From assembly GCA_002495735.1 (NCBI GenBank), contig DAGM01000053.1:1-16917 (forward strand): a stretch of DNA of 16,917 nucleotides, read 5' to 3'. Under the pieces are notes generated by a model that searched no databases, was not told the DNA's origin, and saw only the letters and a program-made list of their open reading frames with translations. Origin of the DNA: Euryarchaeota archaeon UBA54 (lineage in GTDB: Archaea; Thermoplasmatota; Poseidoniia; Poseidoniales; Thalassarchaeaceae). Of the stretch, positions 14,803 through 16,917 are shown in pieces. Position 1 is the first letter of the stretch, and every line of letters starts with the position of its first letter. The position numbers and the translations under genes were made by a program.

Positions 14803-15201
14803 ATGGCCCAGATGCCGAAGAAGACCGGCAGGTGCAGCATCACCGGGTGCCGGAGAAAGCCGACGGAATGGCACCACATCATCGCTCAGGGACGTATCAT
14901 GAACAAGGGGCTCGACCCCGCACTCTTGTCTGACCCCGGGAACTTAGTCGAGTTATGCACCCATCACCGCAACATGACCACCGCCTCGCTGAATCGGGAG
15001 CCCCCCCTAGCGAAGCCTGAGAAGGAAGCGAAGCCTCAGAAATGGGTCGCCGCGAAGTCGGGGCCGAAGAAGGAGAAGAAGAAGGTGAAACCGACTAGGT
15101 GCATAGCGGAAACCGGAAGCGGACTCGTACGTGGTGGCCGATGCAGACTGTACGCTACGTCTGGCTCGGATTACTGTCACGTTCACAACCGGAGCCGGTG
15201 A
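14803..15201 (+). CDS. HNH nuclease-like protein with second zinc-binding tail
   Basis: 132 residues from ATG 14803 (ATG 14812 also possible). The N-terminal half fits a compact HNH (beta-beta-alpha metal) domain: C11 and C16, EWHHI (H24, H25), N47 in GNLVEL and C52-THH (H54, H55). Four residues, C11/C16/C52/H55, could hold a structural zinc. A Lys-Pro-rich linker (about 66-98) leads to a second module C100...G-x-R-C114...Y-C125-x-x-H128, like short CxC/H tails appended to nucleic-acid-binding proteins. DNA or RNA cleavage is plausible but not shown. No toxin-immunity partner or transposon end is visible beside it. Confidence 0.7.
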   Translation: MAQMPKKTGRCSITGCRRKPTEWHHIIAQGRIMNKGLDPALLSDPGNLVELCTHHRNMTTASLNREPPLAKPEKEAKPQKWVAAKSGPKKEKKKVKPTRCIAETGSGLVRGGRCRLYATSGSDYCHVHNRSR

Positions 15202-15259
15202 CGCATGGATTCGTCTGCGCGACCAATGGTACTATGGTGAGCACTGACTAAGAGTGACT

Positions 15260-15838
15260 ATGGAGCTACTAGCGACTTTCTTGATGATTGCTGATTTTTC
15301 ATTAGCTGTCTTTTTTGTAGTCTTGTTTCACTGGTTGTATCACACAGGAAAAATTTCCCTAGCCTATCTGTATGCGTTCTGGTTGGGTACACTGATTGGA
15401 TCAACATGGGAATTCACATTTCTCTTCTTGGGCCCTGAATTTTTGCATGGAGCTGTGGAGTGGCCATGGGGCCTGGATGGATGGCCACGCAAGGTGTCGC
15501 ATTCGATTTGGGACGGTGCCATTTTCATGTTCGGTGTATATCTCTGCCATCGATGGATAGATGGTGAACTTTTCCAGAAATTCAATTCAAAAGAACTCGG
15601 AATTATGTCCAGTTGGGGGATTTTTCAAGAATTGTCAGTCGAGTATCTATTCAATGGCCGTGTTTGGATTTACGAACCATTGCCTTGGAATCCTGTGATT
15701 ATTCCAACCTTACCTGGATCGGCCCCGATGTCGCCAGGATATACATTGATTCCACAAGCTGTCTGGGTAATCGCACCAGTCGTGTTCTATATCGGCTTCA
15801 TGTGGCTGGTCAAACGGCATGCAAATTCTGAATCATAG
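15260..15838 (+). CDS. Unknown polytopic membrane protein
   Basis: 192 residues from ATG 15260; GTG 15254 would add two residues. About four to five membrane helices are predicted by eye (near 5-26, 34-57, 82-99, 113-131 less certain, and 166-185). Conserved-looking polar and aromatic residues lie in or next to the membrane: STWEF (48-52), HSIWDGAIF (81-89), ELSVEYLFNG (124-133). The pattern could suit an enzyme or carrier, but I recognise no family. Codon use is unlike the neighbours, with many TTT, ATT and TTC/TTG mixtures; 15301-15360 has 21 G or C in 60, against 35 in 60 at 14101-14160. The LLM oxidoreductase gene starts 10 bases after its stop. Confidence 0.7.
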   Translation: MELLATFLMIADFSLAVFFVVLFHWLYHTGKISLAYLYAFWLGTLIGSTWEFTFLFLGPEFLHGAVEWPWGLDGWPRKVSHSIWDGAIFMFGVYLCHRWIDGELFQKFNSKELGIMSSWGIFQELSVEYLFNGRVWIYEPLPWNPVIIPTLPGSAPMSPGYTLIPQAVWVIAPVVFYIGFMWLVKRHANSES

Positions 15839-15848
15839 GATAGGGAAT

Positions 15849-16916
15849 ATGATGCTACAAAATGAAGAGTCCGTGTTTCAACTTGGGTTGAACACCTTTG
15901 GTGACGTAACAAGAGGTTCCGATGGCCAATTCGAGGAGCATCGTGCAGTCCTGAGAAACGTAGTTGAGGAAGCAGTTCTAGCGGATAAATTAGGTTTAGA
16001 TTTCTTCGGTGTCGGAGAGCATCATAGGGATGATTTCGCAATCACTGCTCCAGAGGTCGTTCTCGGAGCAATCGCCAGTAGAACAGAGAGGATTCGTCTA
16101 GGAACAGCCGTTACAGTACTGAATTCAGACGACCCGATTAGAGTCTACGAAAGATTCGCAACACTGGATGCACTCTCAAATGGTAGGGCTGAAGTAATAC
16201 TGGGCCGCGGCTCCTTTACCGAATCATTTCCTCTTTTCGGATTCAGGATGGAAGATTATGAAAGGCTCTTTGAAGAGAAATTAGAAATATTCTCTTTACT
16301 GAGAAATGAGGATGAGTTCGATTGGGAGGGAACAATTCGCACCCCCCTTCTCAAACAACGAGTTTACCCGACTACAGAACGAGGTGGCCTCCGGTCTTGG
16401 ATAGGTGTTGGGGGGAGTCCAGAATCTGTTGTTCGTGCGGCAAGACACGGAATCCCCCTCTGCCTTGCTATCATAGGAGGTCAACCATCTCGCTTCACAT
16501 CTTTTGTAGATCTCTATCACAGAGCACTGACTCAGTTCGGACAGCCCAGTCTGCCTATTTCTGTACACAGTCCAGGCCACATTGCTGAGACAGACGAGCA
16601 AGCCAAAGAAGAGATTTGGCCGCATTACCGGGAGATGTTTGGCAGAATCGGGCGAGAGCGTGGTTGGCCACCAGTCACTTACGAGCAATTTGAGCTTGGA
16701 GTCGGTCCACTCGGCTCGATGTATGTGGGGTCTCCTGAGACGGTGGCGGAGAAGATTATTCGAAACTCAAAACTGTTGCAGACATCCAGATTTGATCTCA
16801 AGTACAGCAATGGCGGTATGCCACATGACCAATTGATGAGTTCGATTGAACTGTATGCAAAGGAAGTGGCCCCGATAGTTCGCGAAGCGATTACAGATTT
16901 CACTCCAATTCCTTGA
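15849..16916 (+). CDS. Luciferase-like (LLM) flavin-dependent oxidoreductase
   Basis: 355 residues from ATG 15849 (ATG 15852 equally possible; ATG 15819 would overlap the upstream gene by 20 bases). Numbering from 15849, LGLNTFGD (12-19), GVGEHHRDDF (54-63), RIRLGTAVTVLNSDDP (81-96) and GRGSFTESFPLFGF (119-132) match the bacterial LLM subgroup often labelled Atu2307/SP_0267. Such enzymes use FMNH2 or F420 to oxidise or reduce small molecules; the substrate is unknown. The protein ends one base before the window edge and is complete. Base composition is lower in GC than that of most genes here, and the close spacing after the membrane-protein gene suggests a shared transcript. Confidence 0.92.
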   Translation: MMLQNEESVFQLGLNTFGDVTRGSDGQFEEHRAVLRNVVEEAVLADKLGLDFFGVGEHHRDDFAITAPEVVLGAIASRTERIRLGTAVTVLNSDDPIRVYERFATLDALSNGRAEVILGRGSFTESFPLFGFRMEDYERLFEEKLEIFSLLRNEDEFDWEGTIRTPLLKQRVYPTTERGGLRSWIGVGGSPESVVRAARHGIPLCLAIIGGQPSRFTSFVDLYHRALTQFGQPSLPISVHSPGHIAETDEQAKEEIWPHYREMFGRIGRERGWPPVTYEQFELGVGPLGSMYVGSPETVAEKIIRNSKLLQTSRFDLKYSNGGMPHDQLMSSIELYAKEVAPIVREAITDFTPIP

Positions 16917-16917
16917 T

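Noticed and set aside
14476..14877. 133-residue minus-strand frame spanning the PTGES2-like and HNH gene boundary
   Set aside because: Antisense to two better-supported genes and without recognisable features.
1..16917. CRISPR array, insertion sequence, integrase or toxin-antitoxin pair
   Set aside because: No regularly spaced repeats, terminal inverted repeats, transposase motifs or paired small toxin-antitoxin genes were found on reading both strands; the HNH protein alone is not enough to claim a mobile element.

Overview
The window looks like a piece of a mesophilic archaeal chromosome, most probably from a planktonic Thermoplasmatota lineage such as Marine Group II (Poseidoniales). The archaeal assignment rests on a KH-domain beta-CASP nuclease of the aCPSF1/FttA type, a 20S proteasome beta subunit, an archaeal-type TrpRS, a SepF-like division protein and a ZPR1 zinc-finger protein. 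The lineage within Archaea is inferred from the mix of these genes with bacterial-type ThyA, DHFR and redox genes, and is less certain. No insertion sequence, integrase, CRISPR array, rRNA or replication origin was seen. The longest stretch without a gene is 258 bases (11246-11503), so no gap exceeds 300 bases.

Layout. 1-1021: tail of a possible plus-strand gene, tRNA-Pro(UGG) with encoded CCA (minus), a zinc-ribbon/winged-helix-like protein (minus), and a small two-helix membrane protein (plus). 1022-3644 (minus): psmB, then the aCPSF1/FttA gene. 3808-4815 (plus): sepF-like gene and zpr1, joined by a TGAGGTGA junction. 4812-6191 (minus): trpS. 6290-7351 (plus): a saccharopine-dehydrogenase-family oxidoreductase. 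7352-8455 (minus): a secreted, membrane-anchored protein that resembles a degraded polysaccharide deacetylase. 8593-9906 (plus): thyA-folA dTMP-synthesis operon. 9914-11245 (minus): DEAD-box RNA helicase. 11504-16916 (plus): a one-directional run of a DUF255/YyaL-type thioredoxin-fold protein, an ABM-family monooxygenase, a PTGES2-like glutaredoxin/GST protein, an HNH protein with a second zinc-binding tail, an unknown polytopic membrane protein and a luciferase-like (LLM) flavin oxidoreductase.

How it fits together. Most of the window is housekeeping: proteolysis (psmB), transcription termination/RNA 3' processing (FttA), cell division (SepF), translation (TrpRS, tRNA-Pro), RNA remodelling (DEAD helicase) and folate-dependent thymidylate synthesis (ThyA makes dihydrofolate, DHFR recycles it). 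The 13.5-16.9 kb end is more accessory in character and rich in redox enzymes; its last two genes are visibly lower in GC than the rest and are the best candidates for recent acquisition.

Most notable observations: zpr1 has no ATG/GTG/TTG that keeps its first zinc knuckle, but an ATC sits exactly where the start codon lies in the otherwise identical thyA-folA junction; four convergent gene pairs end within 7 bases of each other or overlap, in a window that also encodes the archaeal termination nuclease; and a perfect 8-bp inverted repeat with TGTGATC/GATCACA arms lies between the secreted protein gene and thyA. I see no clear-cut new defence or mobile system here.
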